Assembly (NCBI GenBank): GCA_003551215.1
Contig: PUMD01000039.1
Coordinates: 1-42,479 of the forward strand
Direction of reading: 5' to 3'
DNA length: 42,479 nucleotides
Source: Clostridia bacterium
Lineage (GTDB): Bacteria > Bacillota > Sulfobacillia > SLMV01
The translations under genes were made by a program, and so were the position numbers. This document shows, piece by piece, positions 34,948-42,479 of the stretch. The notes under the pieces are model-generated. The model worked only from the letters and a program-made list of their open reading frames with translations, did no database searches and was not told the DNA's origin. Numbering within the stretch: the first letter of the stretch is position 1; every line of letters begins with the position of its first letter.

Positions 34948-35332
34948 TGTCTTTTACCCCCGTCATTTGATTTTTTGCAGGATTGCTGGTTGCAAAAACA
35001 GCCTCCTGGCCCTACCGGCCTATACCCAAGCTCCAGTCCTTGCACTATTCGCCATATGTTGTCTGCTATCCTTGTGAAATCGCCCAGGTAGATCTCAGCC
35101 GGTTGAGCTCATCTGTTCTTTGGGGTGGATCAAAAAAACGGATGCAGCAGTGCAGCAACGCAGCGGCTTGAGGTCTGCTGCAGCGGCATGCGGCCGCGCC
35201 GGTAGGATTATCAGTGCCCGGGATGAGTCAATCCCTCTGACTGCCGGAGCTTGCTTTTCAAACAGGAAATTTTCTACGGGCGTCGAAAGCAAGCTTATCG
35301 GTGCATTCCCGCCGGTCGGAGGGAGGGATTTT
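34948..35332. other. Intergenic region between divergent genes
   Basis: About 385 nt. A weak sigma-A-like promoter on the plus strand, TTGCAC (35040-35045), 18 nt, TGCTAT (35064-35069), would give the UxaA gene a leader of about 260 nt. The frame of the next gene is open across part of it, but without family sequence. Confidence 0.4.
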
Positions 35333-35623
35333 ATGCAGCGCAGGGTCATCCTGATCGACCCGCAGGACAACGTGGTCACGGCGCTGGCTGACCTGGACGC
35401 GGGAGAAGTAATTGAGGTGAAGCAAAACTGTGAAAGTCTGTCGGTCCGCGTAACAGAAGAGATACCCTTTGGGCACAAGGTGGCCGTCGAGCCCATCTGT
35501 GCGGGAGGAGAGATCATCAAGTACGGTCAGCCCATAGCGCGTGCCACGCAGCATATCTGCGCCGGAGAACATGTGCACGTACACAACGCCGATGCCCAGC
35601 GCGGTCGGGGAGACCTATCATGA
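35333..35623 (+). CDS. UxaA-family lyase small subunit (SAF domain; SuyA/altronate dehydratase N-terminal type)
   Basis: About 96 residues forming a single SAF-like domain. EIPFGHKVAVEPICAGG and EIIKYGQPIARATQHICAGE followed by HVHVHN is the signature of UxaA N-terminal domains, where the histidines help bind the catalytic metal. ATG 35333 follows GGAGGGAGGG. The frame is open upstream without homologous sequence. It works with the large subunit encoded 11 nt downstream. The split two-gene form is the arrangement of SuyAB ((2R)-sulfolactate sulfo-lyase) and of several sugar-acid dehydratases. Confidence 0.85.
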   Translation: MQRRVILIDPQDNVVTALADLDAGEVIEVKQNCESLSVRVTEEIPFGHKVAVEPICAGGEIIKYGQPIARATQHICAGEHVHVHNADAQRGRGDLS

Positions 35624-35633
35624 GGGAGGTTAC

Positions 35634-36800
35634 ATGAATATGGATAAGCTTACCGGATATCCGCGCAGCGACGGACGCGTGGGAATACGCAACCACCTGC
35701 TGGTGCTTTCGTCGGTGGTTTGTGCCAACCGGGCGGCAGAGAGGATAGCCGCGGAGGTCCCCGGCGCCATCGCCCTGACACATCAGCACGGATGCGCCCA
35801 GCTGGGGGAGGACCGGGAGCGAACCCGCCGCACCCTGGTGGGTTTCGGCAGCCACCCCAACGTCGGGGCAACCCTGGTGGTTGGTCTGGGCTGCGAGGCG
35901 ATTCAGCCCGGGACCATAGCTGATGGAGTTTGCGGTGCGGGCAGGCAGGCGGAAGTTCTCACCATACAGGACTGCGGTGGAGTCTCCAGCACGGTCGAAC
36001 GGGGAGTATCCCTGCTGCGGAGCCTCACCGGAGAGATGAAGGATTCCACGCGGGTTCCGATCGAGTGCGAGGATCTGATCCTGGGGACCGAATGTGGTGG
36101 GTCTGATGCCACCAGCGGGTTGGCTGCCAATCCCAGCCTGGGAAGCGCTGCGGATTCTGTGGTGAAGCGGGGTGGCACCGTGATACTGTCGGAGACCATG
36201 GAGATGGTCGGCGCAGAGCATCTTTTGATGCAGAGAGCCGAGACGCAGGCGGTGGCGGATCAGATTGACGCGACCGTGCGGCGGACCGAGGAAAATGCGC
36301 TGAACATGGGAGAGGACATTCGCGGATCGCAGCCGGCGCCGGGGAACATAGCCGGAGGAATCACCACCATCGAGGAAAAGTCGCTGGGCTGCATCTTCAA
36401 AGGGGGCACTACCCCCATCCGGGAGGTGGCAGCATACGCCACGCGGCCTCAGAAGTCAGGCCTGGTAATCATGGATACCCCGGGGCAGGATGTCGAATCA
36501 GTCTCCGGGATGGTGGCGGGTGGAGCGCAGGTAGTGGTTTTCACCACCGGGCGGGGAACTCCAACCGGCTGCCCGATCGCTCCGGTGATCAAGGTGACGG
36601 CCAATGAGCGGACGGCCGAGTTTATGGCTGAGCACATCGATGTGGATCTAAGCGGGGTGATCCGGGGAGAGATGTGCACCGCCGAAGGGGGAGACAGGGT
36701 GCTGCGCTGCATCGCCCGCACCGTCGGGGGCCGTAAGGTGCAGGCAGAGATCCTCGGCCACCGGGAGTTCGCCATCTATCGTACGGCTCCCAGCGTCTGA
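35634..36800 (+). CDS. UxaA-family lyase large subunit (SuyB/altronate dehydratase C-terminal type)
   Basis: About 388 residues. It begins GYPRSDGRVGIRNHLLVLSS and continues with THQHGCAQLG, TECGGSDATSGLAANP and TGRGTPTGCPIAPVIKVTAN, the conserved run of the UxaA large domain. Cysteines in GLGCEAI, CGGS and TGCPIAP likely bind an iron-sulfur or iron cofactor. With the small subunit it would eliminate water or sulfite from a 2-hydroxy acid, in the cytosol. No sugar-acid or sulfonate catabolism genes flank it, so altronate, galactarate and sulfolactate cannot be told apart. ATG 35634 is 4 nt after GGAGG; ATG 35640 has better spacing and is a real alternative. Confidence 0.87.
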   Translation: MNMDKLTGYPRSDGRVGIRNHLLVLSSVVCANRAAERIAAEVPGAIALTHQHGCAQLGEDRERTRRTLVGFGSHPNVGATLVVGLGCEAIQPGTIADGVCGAGRQAEVLTIQDCGGVSSTVERGVSLLRSLTGEMKDSTRVPIECEDLILGTECGGSDATSGLAANPSLGSAADSVVKRGGTVILSETMEMVGAEHLLMQRAETQAVADQIDATVRRTEENALNMGEDIRGSQPAPGNIAGGITTIEEKSLGCIFKGGTTPIREVAAYATRPQKSGLVIMDTPGQDVESVSGMVAGGAQVVVFTTGRGTPTGCPIAPVIKVTANERTAEFMAEHIDVDLSGVIRGEMCTAEGGDRVLRCIARTVGGRKVQAEILGHREFAIYRTAPSV

Positions 36801-37076
36801 TGGCCGCAAAACTCGAAAGCGGAACACTGTTTGAAGGTGTGTCGGTCGAAGGGATTTTTCAAAGGGCTTCGTCCGAAGACAGCCACATGCTGTATTGACC
36901 TGTGGGTCCGCAGCCAGAGAATGACCTGGTTTGCTTTCAGCTGTCCTTATGTGTGATGGCCGGGCTACCGGGCTGCCGGTTTGCGGTTTGATTGACCTTA
37001 ATGATCAACGGGCAGGTCCGGTAATATAAAGACAGAATAGTTCATCTGCCCTTCGGGCGTGAGGAGTGAAAGCCTT

Positions 37077-37355
37077 ATGATGGCCATGGTTGACCGCTTG
37101 CGTTTTCACCTGTACGTTTCTGCCGGACTCATCCCGGTGGTATGGGTTCTTTTTGAGGTGCTCAAAAGCGGCTGGATAGTCAACCTGTTTGCATTAGCCG
37201 GAATTTCTGCCTTCATATTGGTGTCGGGTCCCTACGTTGGGGCAGTGGTTGGTGTGAGCATAGGTCTGGGAATAGCAATGGCACAGGATGCGATCGAGCA
37301 CTACTTTGAGGTGTTGAAGGAAGAAAGAAGGAAACGTATTCGGCTGTATGAGTGA
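37077..37355 (+). CDS. Small membrane protein, 92 residues
   Basis: ATG 37077 follows GTGAGGAG. A GTG at 37059 is that ribosome site itself and unlikely as a start. Two or three hydrophobic segments are visible (LYVSAGLIPVVWVLFEVL, LFALAGISAFILVSG, then VGAVVGVSIGLGIAMA), followed by a charged basic tail (EVLKEERRKRIRLYE). Architecture resembles the 91-residue protein at 17960, but no clear sequence match is visible. Function unknown. Confidence 0.7.
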   Translation: MMAMVDRLRFHLYVSAGLIPVVWVLFEVLKSGWIVNLFALAGISAFILVSGPYVGAVVGVSIGLGIAMAQDAIEHYFEVLKEERRKRIRLYE

Positions 37356-37849
37356 AGGACCGGAGATTCGCGTTCCAGGGTTCCCCAGGGCCGACTGAAA
37401 AGGCATCGGGGATGCGGGGCTGCAGTACTTCACCTTCGCTCAACACTTGCCTGTTTGATTTAAGCTTTCACTGCAGCGCCCTACCCCTCTGCTTTGATCT
37501 GCACCTTTCGGAGGAGCACCGGGTGGGGGTGTCCCCCTTCCCGGGACAGCTCCCTCTCTAACTCCTCTGCAGGCCTTATCATGTGGCCGTTTTCCGTAGG
37601 ATCCTCTCTATCTCCTGTGACTTATGACGATAAAAGGGGGACCACATGCAGACTCTGGCGCCACCCCTGCAGCCGCGTACTCATTCTTTTCACATCAGCG
37701 CCGTCCTGCTGTTTGCAGTCGCGGGTTTTTCGGTCTGAATGCAACTACAAGCAAGTTCTGTTCATAATCTGCCGGTGAGACTGCTGTGAAGTTAAATATA
37801 GTTGCTTTTACTTGCCATATGCGCTATGCTGACAAAGGAGGTGATGGGG
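37356..37849. other. Stretch without a recognisable gene
   Basis: About 490 nt. Short frames on both strands lack ribosome sites. TTGCTT-17-TATGCT (37802-37830) looks like a promoter but would place the start site inside the next gene's ribosome site. No repeat is evident. Confidence 0.45.
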
Positions 37850-38599
37850 GTGTCCGATGAGAAAGGCCTGATCAGCGCACACAGGCTCGCGGAAGCGCTG
37901 GACGTCTCGGTGGAGACGGTGTGGAAGTACACCCGGGAGGACCAAATTCCCTACGTGAAGCTGGGAGAGAGGCAGTACCGGTACCGGCTGCAGGAAGTAC
38001 TTTTTGCCCTGGGTGACCGCAGTGTGCGGGACAGCCCCCAGGACTATGAGGTTGAGTTCGAACGAGAGTTCACCTACGATGACTACCTGAATCTGCCCGA
38101 TGAAGCCGGCCGCCGCTTCGAGGTATTGGATGGGATGCTCATTAGAGAACCACCGCCTGACGTGATGCATCAGCGGGTTTCGGTGCGGCTTCTGCGGGTA
38201 GTTGATGACTACTTCCAAGGGGTTGATCCGGGCGGCCAGGCCTTCTGTGCCCCGCTGGATGTGACTCTGGGAGAAAAGACGGTGGTGCAGCCGGACCTGC
38301 TTTATGTAGCTTCTGACCAGCAGGATATCGTGGGGGAAAGGCGCATCGATGGGGCGCCGCAGCTGGTGGTGGAGATCCTTTCTCCTTCGAATCCGCGGAA
38401 GGACCGCCTGCAGAAGCTGCGGATCTATCAGCGGGCCGGAGTCCCCCACTACTGGATCGTCGATCCCGTTCAGAGGACCCTGGAGTGCTTGGCGCTGCAG
38501 GACGGACTGTATGCTTTTGCTGCGGGAGGGATGGATGATGACACAGTATGTCCACCGGGTTTCGGGGGGCTGCATATAGACCTGCAGAACCTGTGGTAA
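37850..38599 (+). CDS. Uma2 (DUF820) endonuclease-like protein with N-terminal DNA-binding domain
   Basis: About 249 residues. Residues about 5-60 form an excisionase/MerR-like helix-turn-helix (ISAHRLAEALDVSVETVWKY then IPYVKLGERQYRYRLQEV). The rest is the Uma2/DUF820 restriction-endonuclease-fold domain: EFTYDDYLNLPDE, GRRFEVLDGML, VVQPDLLYVASD and LVVEILSPSNPRKDR with the catalytic D/ExK-type residues, ending HYWIVDPV. Such proteins are abundant in cyanobacteria and some clostridia and their role is unclear. GTG 37850 sits 8 nt after AAAGGAGG. A decayed second copy lies at 41705-41993. Confidence 0.85.
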   Translation: MSDEKGLISAHRLAEALDVSVETVWKYTREDQIPYVKLGERQYRYRLQEVLFALGDRSVRDSPQDYEVEFEREFTYDDYLNLPDEAGRRFEVLDGMLIREPPPDVMHQRVSVRLLRVVDDYFQGVDPGGQAFCAPLDVTLGEKTVVQPDLLYVASDQQDIVGERRIDGAPQLVVEILSPSNPRKDRLQKLRIYQRAGVPHYWIVDPVQRTLECLALQDGLYAFAAGGMDDDTVCPPGFGGLHIDLQNLW

Positions 38600-38718
38600 T
38601 CGCCTCCGTCAACAGGAGCGTGGTCCCCGATCTACCCCACCAGTGAACTTTCTGTCCGACCCCCATGCCACCTGCAGTCAGCTGTCTGCCTCGCCGACTT
38701 CAGCAGCAGTGGATCGAG

Positions 38719-40362
38719 TCAGTCGGACTGCAGAAGCTGCAGCCGCTTTTCTTCGGAGTACGGTCTTCCGGAGCCCGGATCGATTGCGACGCAGGCTCCG
38801 TCGATGATGGCTGTCTGAATCCTGCCCAGCGCCACATCGCTTCCGACCAGGTGAGGGGCATCCAGATAACCCTTCTGAACGGCCTGTGCCAGAACGTCGG
38901 GGTCGGTCAATGGATCGTCTCCCTCTCCCAGCTGCTCTATGGCCCGCAGCAGGACCTGCGCTTCCCGAAGGAGGTGATCCCGCCAGCGCCGGACCTTATC
39001 ATCCCTGGTCATATCGGGAATGCCCCGCAGGGCGTTGTCTACTACTTGCTGGGTAATGCGGCAGCTTCTGACGATCTCGTCTGCCTCTGCTGCATGGTCT
39101 GCTTCACAGTAGCCTACCACGTGGACGATGTGTGGTTTCAGGGCCATCTGAAGCAGGGTCGATGAGGCCAGCTGTCCACGAGCCCTTTCCGGATCGGGAG
39201 GGAAGCTGAAAAGCCCGCTTCTGACCTCGCGCCATATGCGGAAATCACTTTTAGCCAGCGACTCTATCAGCTGCCGTTTGGCCAGCATCTTGCCCAGATC
39301 CCGAGAAAATGAGACGCCAGCCGGAGTGTTGAACATAAACTGGGCCACATAATCGCCGACTCCCGCCGCCTTGGCGTTGTATGCTGCCAGATAAGCTGCT
39401 GCCACAGCGATCACATCCGGTGCATCCCGGAGGCTCCAGTGGTGCGATTCGTTTACCTCAACCGGGATACTGCGTTGAGCATGCCACCGCATCAGCCTCT
39501 GCGCCTCGCATATGGAACGCCTGAGCGTCCGTGGTCCCCTTCCGTCCATCACGTTGTACCAAAACAGCGGCACTGCACACCACGCGTTGTTGATGGTGGT
39601 TGCGAGGAGTCCCGCCATGGCGAAAACATCAGCTGTACCGCTGTAGCAGCGCATAAGCGGGTAGTTGCCCCGCCGCGATGCTTCGTACAGACGGATCAAA
39701 TCCTCTCCAGTTCGCATGGGCACCCCTCCTGCTCCGTCCTCCTCCGGATTCTGCTCATCCGGGCGGAAAAAGGCCCGCTGGGCATTCTGGTCCGGGCCCA
39801 ACGATATCACGTCCAGCACCTCCGCCCGGGCGATTTTTGCTATTCCCTCAGCAGTTTCATCCATGGTCGGCCGTCCGTAGTGATGACGCAGCAGGGGGCG
39901 GGGATAGGACTCCTCAATACGCTCCACCAGCGTCTGCGGCGGCAGCTTCTGCTTCTTTCTGCTGTCCGATCCCCTCAGATAACTCAGCACGTCATCGGGT
40001 GAATTATGATCATCGAACAGAGCGTGAAACAGCCCCACCTGCCTGGCCACCTGGCACACGGGAGTAGTCCCCCCGAAGACGAAATCGACATCAGTCATGC
40101 TCCGCCGGTCAGCCTCGGCCTTCAGAGCGCGCAGAAGAGGCGCAGCAGTCTCCGGAGTCAGGCGGTAGCTGACCGCAATGACAGCCGCACCGCTCAGAGT
40201 GGACTCCGTCAGCAGCGAATCGGGCGACAGACCCGTTCCCAGATACCGCGTACGGTAGCCCTCGCCTTCCGCCAGCCGCAAAAAGTTCAGCAGCCCGGCG
40301 ACATGGCGGCATCCTCCCAGTGTCGCTCCCACAATAAGCATCTCATTAGAAGTTTTTTGCAT
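38719..40362 (-). CDS. Cobalamin-binding domain protein, glutamate-mutase-E-like
   Basis: A protein of 547 residues. The N-terminal domain (about 7-125) is a Rossmann-like B12-binding fold: MLIVGATLGGCRHVAGLLNF. The His and Gly of DxHxxG are kept, but the Asp is Cys (CRHVAG). The long C-terminal part resembles the TIM-barrel of methylaspartate mutase subunit E (TTINNAWCAVPLFWYN, then RSIPVEVNESHHWSLRDAPD, VAAAYLAAYNAKAAGVGDYV). It may catalyse a carbon-skeleton or amino-group rearrangement, or be a corrinoid regulator. The ATG lies 3 nt after the stop of the opine-dehydrogenase gene with GGTGGGG before it, so the two are coupled and likely act in one pathway. Confidence 0.8.
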   Translation of the reverse strand: MQKTSNEMLIVGATLGGCRHVAGLLNFLRLAEGEGYRTRYLGTGLSPDSLLTESTLSGAAVIAVSYRLTPETAAPLLRALKAEADRRSMTDVDFVFGGTTPVCQVARQVGLFHALFDDHNSPDDVLSYLRGSDSRKKQKLPPQTLVERIEESYPRPLLRHHYGRPTMDETAEGIAKIARAEVLDVISLGPDQNAQRAFFRPDEQNPEEDGAGGVPMRTGEDLIRLYEASRRGNYPLMRCYSGTADVFAMAGLLATTINNAWCAVPLFWYNVMDGRGPRTLRRSICEAQRLMRWHAQRSIPVEVNESHHWSLRDAPDVIAVAAAYLAAYNAKAAGVGDYVAQFMFNTPAGVSFSRDLGKMLAKRQLIESLAKSDFRIWREVRSGLFSFPPDPERARGQLASSTLLQMALKPHIVHVVGYCEADHAAEADEIVRSCRITQQVVDNALRGIPDMTRDDKVRRWRDHLLREAQVLLRAIEQLGEGDDPLTDPDVLAQAVQKGYLDAPHLVGSDVALGRIQTAIIDGACVAIDPGSGRPYSEEKRLQLLQSD

Positions 40363-40365
40363 GAT

Positions 40366-41475
40366 TCACCCCACCAGCTGTTCAATTGGTTCACCGTCGA
40401 CAAGATTCCATATCTGCTCAACAGAAAGACCGTGCAGGCCGAGCGTTTCCACCGTTCTGCCCTCGGCCCAGTAGTCCCTGGCGTGAAGCGCGCAGGCCAG
40501 CTGGATTATCGCATCGATCGTGGGAGTCGGGACTCCCAGCATGCGGCCCAGAGAAGCCATCGGTACCAATCCGAAGGGCACATCCTCGACGATGTAACGG
40601 TGCGCCAGCGTGCCGGGGGATGCGATTCCGCGATAATGAGGATTCGCCCGCAGCGCCTCGTGCAGTGATTCGGCCCGCACTCCGTAGGCTCTGCGCAGAA
40701 AGTCCAGGCTGGAAAGCGGCTCGAAGTCCAGAGCACGACTTACCCGACACCGTTCGGCGTCCATTCGTTCCAGAACGCGAGTTACCGTCCTGGTCATTCC
40801 CTGCCGGTAGTATTCAAAGCCCAACCCCTCTTCTATGCGCACGGCATTCAGAATGGTTGGTGCCGGATGAAATATTGCTCCGATGTTGTTCATGCTGGTA
40901 GCCAGGACATTTTCGGCAGCTCTGAACTGGGGAAAGGGCAGCCGCAGGTAGCGCAGCACCTGCCCGGTGCGGGCTGCCGGAAGCGCTGCAAGCGGTACGG
41001 TCTTCTTCATGCCGAATATCGTCGCCTCAGCCGGGCCGGTCACGCGGCTGGCGAATATGAAGGTCTGCGCTTCCGCCACGGTGATGTCTGGCGGTACTCC
41101 GCACCGGTCGAGGGCTGACCTGAACTCCAGCGCCCCTCCCGTTCTGCCCGGATTCAGCACGACGATCTGACCAGGCTGCAGGTGGGCAGCCGCTCGCCTG
41201 GCTATGTCGCGGTGCCCGCAGGCAGGCACAGCCACCATGATCACGTCCGCGCCTTCGACAGCTGCCCGCAGGTCTGAGGTCACCCGGTTCAGCGGGGCAA
41301 AGGTTCTGACTATTCCCCGCAGATGCAGCCCCTTGTCCTGGCTGATCTTCTCTATTTTTGACGGGGTTCTGTTGTAAAGGTTTGTGCGAAACCCCATTGC
41401 TGCCAGGTAGCCAGCCATCGCCTGACCTCCGCCGCCTGCTCCGATCACTGCAAAACAAAGCTCAGATTTAGACAT
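40366..41475 (-). CDS. Octopine/nopaline dehydrogenase family oxidoreductase
   Basis: About 369 residues. The N-terminal Rossmann fold has AVIGAGGGGQAMAGYLA for NAD(P). VVLNPGRTGGALEF and EAQTFIFASR are typical of the opine dehydrogenase family. The C-terminal domain has the catalytic-His/Asp region (MNNIGAIFHPAPTILNA) and ends with YIVEDVPFGLVPMASLG and GVPTPTIDAIIQLA. The family reduces or oxidises secondary amines formed from an amino acid and a 2-oxo acid. ATG 41475 follows GAGAGGAGGAGGGG. It is the first gene after the promoter at 41621-41650 and is coupled to the B12 protein. Substrate unknown. Confidence 0.87.
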   Translation of the reverse strand: MSKSELCFAVIGAGGGGQAMAGYLAAMGFRTNLYNRTPSKIEKISQDKGLHLRGIVRTFAPLNRVTSDLRAAVEGADVIMVAVPACGHRDIARRAAAHLQPGQIVVLNPGRTGGALEFRSALDRCGVPPDITVAEAQTFIFASRVTGPAEATIFGMKKTVPLAALPAARTGQVLRYLRLPFPQFRAAENVLATSMNNIGAIFHPAPTILNAVRIEEGLGFEYYRQGMTRTVTRVLERMDAERCRVSRALDFEPLSSLDFLRRAYGVRAESLHEALRANPHYRGIASPGTLAHRYIVEDVPFGLVPMASLGRMLGVPTPTIDAIIQLACALHARDYWAEGRTVETLGLHGLSVEQIWNLVDGEPIEQLVG

Positions 41476-41620
41476 TCCCCTCCTCCTCTCGAGGGCGCGC
41501 AAAAACGGCTATACTTCAAAAATCAGCTGCAAAACTCTCCAGCTCTGCTTGAAGAACCCGATGTATGGTGGGCGCTTGACCAGAAGGGCACTCATAAGAT
41601 AAAAAATTACAACCTCACAC

Positions 41621-41650
41621 AGTATATTCTATTTGTATAGATGATGTCAA
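41621..41650 (-). promoter_or_regulatory. Consensus sigma-A promoter for the opine-dehydrogenase/B12 operon
   Basis: On the minus strand, TTGACA (41650-41645), an 18-nt spacer and TATACT (41626-41621). It lies about 145 nt before the start at 41475, leaving a leader of about 135 nt with no cobalamin-riboswitch-like core. Confidence 0.7.
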
Positions 41651-41704
41651 GATTTATGCGCCCCGAGGGCCCCGTGCGGATAATTGTCATTATCGGCACT
41701 ACTG

Positions 41705-41993
41705 CGAGAGTTCACCTGCGATAACCACCTGAATCTGCAAGATGATCCCGGCCGCGGCTGTGAGGTGTTGGAGGGGATGCTCATCGGGGAGACCTGAAGT
41801 GATGCATGAGCGGGGTTTCGGTGCGCCTCCTGCGGGTCGTCGACGACTGATTCGAAGAGTCTGGTCCGGGTGGCAAGGCCCTCTGTGTTCCGCTGGATGT
41901 CACCCTGCGAGTACAGCCGGATCTGCTTTACGTAACTTATGAGCAGCAGGAATATTGGGGGAAAGGCGCATCGAAGGGCGGCGCAGCTGGCGT
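41705..41993 (+). pseudogene. Decayed partial copy of the Uma2 gene
   Basis: This stretch aligns base by base with the intact Uma2 gene (about 38067-38373). Shared runs include GAGAGTTCACCT, GGGTTTCGGTGCG, CAGCCGGA and GGGGGAAAGGCGCATCGA. It has small deletions, for example about 12 nt removing the GGAGAAAAGACGG region, and in-frame stops (TGA after GGGAGACC and TGA in GACGACTGATT). Both ends of the gene, including the DNA-binding domain, are missing. It is a dead fragment left by duplication. Confidence 0.85.
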
Positions 41994-42015
41994 GTAAATT
42001 TCGTGACTACTCTTC

Positions 42016-42246
42016 TCAATGCTCGTCATACATGTCAGTGAGCCCGAGTATTCTCTCAACCAGTTTACTGTCCGCATCGTCATTGACCTCGAGGTGAGCG
42101 CACCTGCGGTCTACTACCATTATCTGCACCGGTATTTCATCTGGATAAGCGTCACAGCTTCCCTCGTTTGCATGTTTGAGGTAACACACCCAGCATGGTG
42201 GAAGGGGGAACTCATCATCCGCTCCCCAAGAGAAACGTCCGCTCAA
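42016..42246 (-). CDS. Small protein with conserved Cys motif
   Basis: About 76 residues. PPCWVCYLKHANEGSCDAYP followed by DEIPVQI resembles a small clostridial family with CxxCxH...TCxAYPxGIP, probably a metal- or cluster-binding unit. The C-terminus is an acidic helix (DSKLVERILGLTDMYDEH). TTG 42246 lies 8 nt after GGGAGG; the frame is open to ATG 42267, which lacks a site. The remaining 42247-42479 holds no gene that I can support. Function not known. Confidence 0.6.
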   Translation of the reverse strand: MSGRFSWGADDEFPLPPCWVCYLKHANEGSCDAYPDEIPVQIMVVDRRCAHLEVNDDADSKLVERILGLTDMYDEH

Positions 42247-42479
42247 CTGCAACACCTCCCGTCGCATTTCATGCTTCGTTTGGCTGCTTTCTGTTCAGCT
42301 CCTTTCGCCGCCTATTTGCGGAACCTGAATCTGCTTACTGATCCTGTATGGCGTTCTGCTTGTGAGCACCAGAAGGCATCGTGCAGGTGTTTCAGATGGA
42401 CAGGGGTCTGGCTGTCCCGCCGTCTACGAGGTTCTTTGGCGTAAAGCGGAGTGGATTGCATTACCGGACCCCAGTTTCC

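Noticed and set aside
37802..37830. TTGCTT-17-TATGCT as promoter of the Uma2 gene
   Set aside because: The start site would fall inside the ribosome-binding site, leaving no usable leader.
41475..41615. Cobalamin riboswitch before the B12-protein operon
   Set aside because: The leader is too short and has no B12-box-like GCCACTG core.
1..42479. tRNA, rRNA or CRISPR loci
   Set aside because: No cloverleaf-like GTTCRANNC context with acceptor pairing, no rRNA motifs, and no regularly spaced direct repeats were found by eye.

Overview
The window reads like a chromosome segment of an anaerobic Bacillota (Firmicutes) from an endospore-forming lineage. The evidence is a SigI/RsgI sigma and anti-sigma pair, two S-layer-homology (SLH) proteins, a Cse60-like small protein, rubredoxin, a 2-hydroxyacyl-CoA dehydratase activase-like protein, frequent GTG/TTG starts behind strong GGAGG-type ribosome sites, and probable selenocysteine use. 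The DNA is GC-rich by eye. Many exported proteins are strongly acidic, which would fit a halophile, but that is inference. I see no rRNA, tRNA, CRISPR array or intact insertion sequence.

Layout. 0-4.2 kb: the tail of a patatin-like gene, a CoA-activase-like gene, a small membrane protein behind a consensus promoter embedded in an 11-bp palindrome, then two broken genes (2187-2762 and 3435-4237). 4.2-12.4 kb: a large secreted acidic protein, small membrane protein, DUF429 protein, truncated permease remnant, PfpI/DJ-1 protein, MFS exporter and thioredoxin-like protein, separated by long stretches without genes. 13.1-23.6 kb is a cell-surface region: a 1083-residue SLH/PrcB/Gmad2 mosaic, an alpha/beta hydrolase, then sigI-rsgI followed by a DUF5667-type secreted protein and a second SLH protein. 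Two near-identical ACCCCC...CGTAT promoters precede sigI and the DUF5667 gene, so this looks like a self-contained SigI regulon.

23.9-26.4 kb: a DHDPS-family aldolase, panB and a rubredoxin-ferredoxin fusion. 26.7-32.7 kb: a secreted repeat protein, a Cse60-like protein, then the most novel locus: a 116-residue protein with 12 cysteines in 28 residues, mostly alternating (CxCxC), followed 4 nt later by an RRE/radical SAM/SPASM maturase. A strong promoter precedes the pair and a strong terminator follows it. A nitroreductase and a membrane-anchored S41 peptidase come next. 32.7-34.1 kb (minus strand): a radical SAM/DUF512 protein whose reading frame is interrupted only by a TGA exactly where the middle cysteine of CX3CX2C belongs. 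A hairpin lies at the right distance for a bacterial SECIS element, so this is a candidate selenoprotein with Sec as an iron-sulfur cluster ligand.

34.2-42.5 kb: a membrane-tethered Mrr-type nuclease, a split UxaA/SuyAB-like lyase pair, a small membrane protein, a Uma2 (DUF820) endonuclease-like protein with a DNA-binding N-terminus, a minus-strand operon of an opine-dehydrogenase-like enzyme and a cobalamin-binding mutase-like protein behind a consensus promoter, a decayed second copy of the Uma2 gene, and a small Cys-containing protein.
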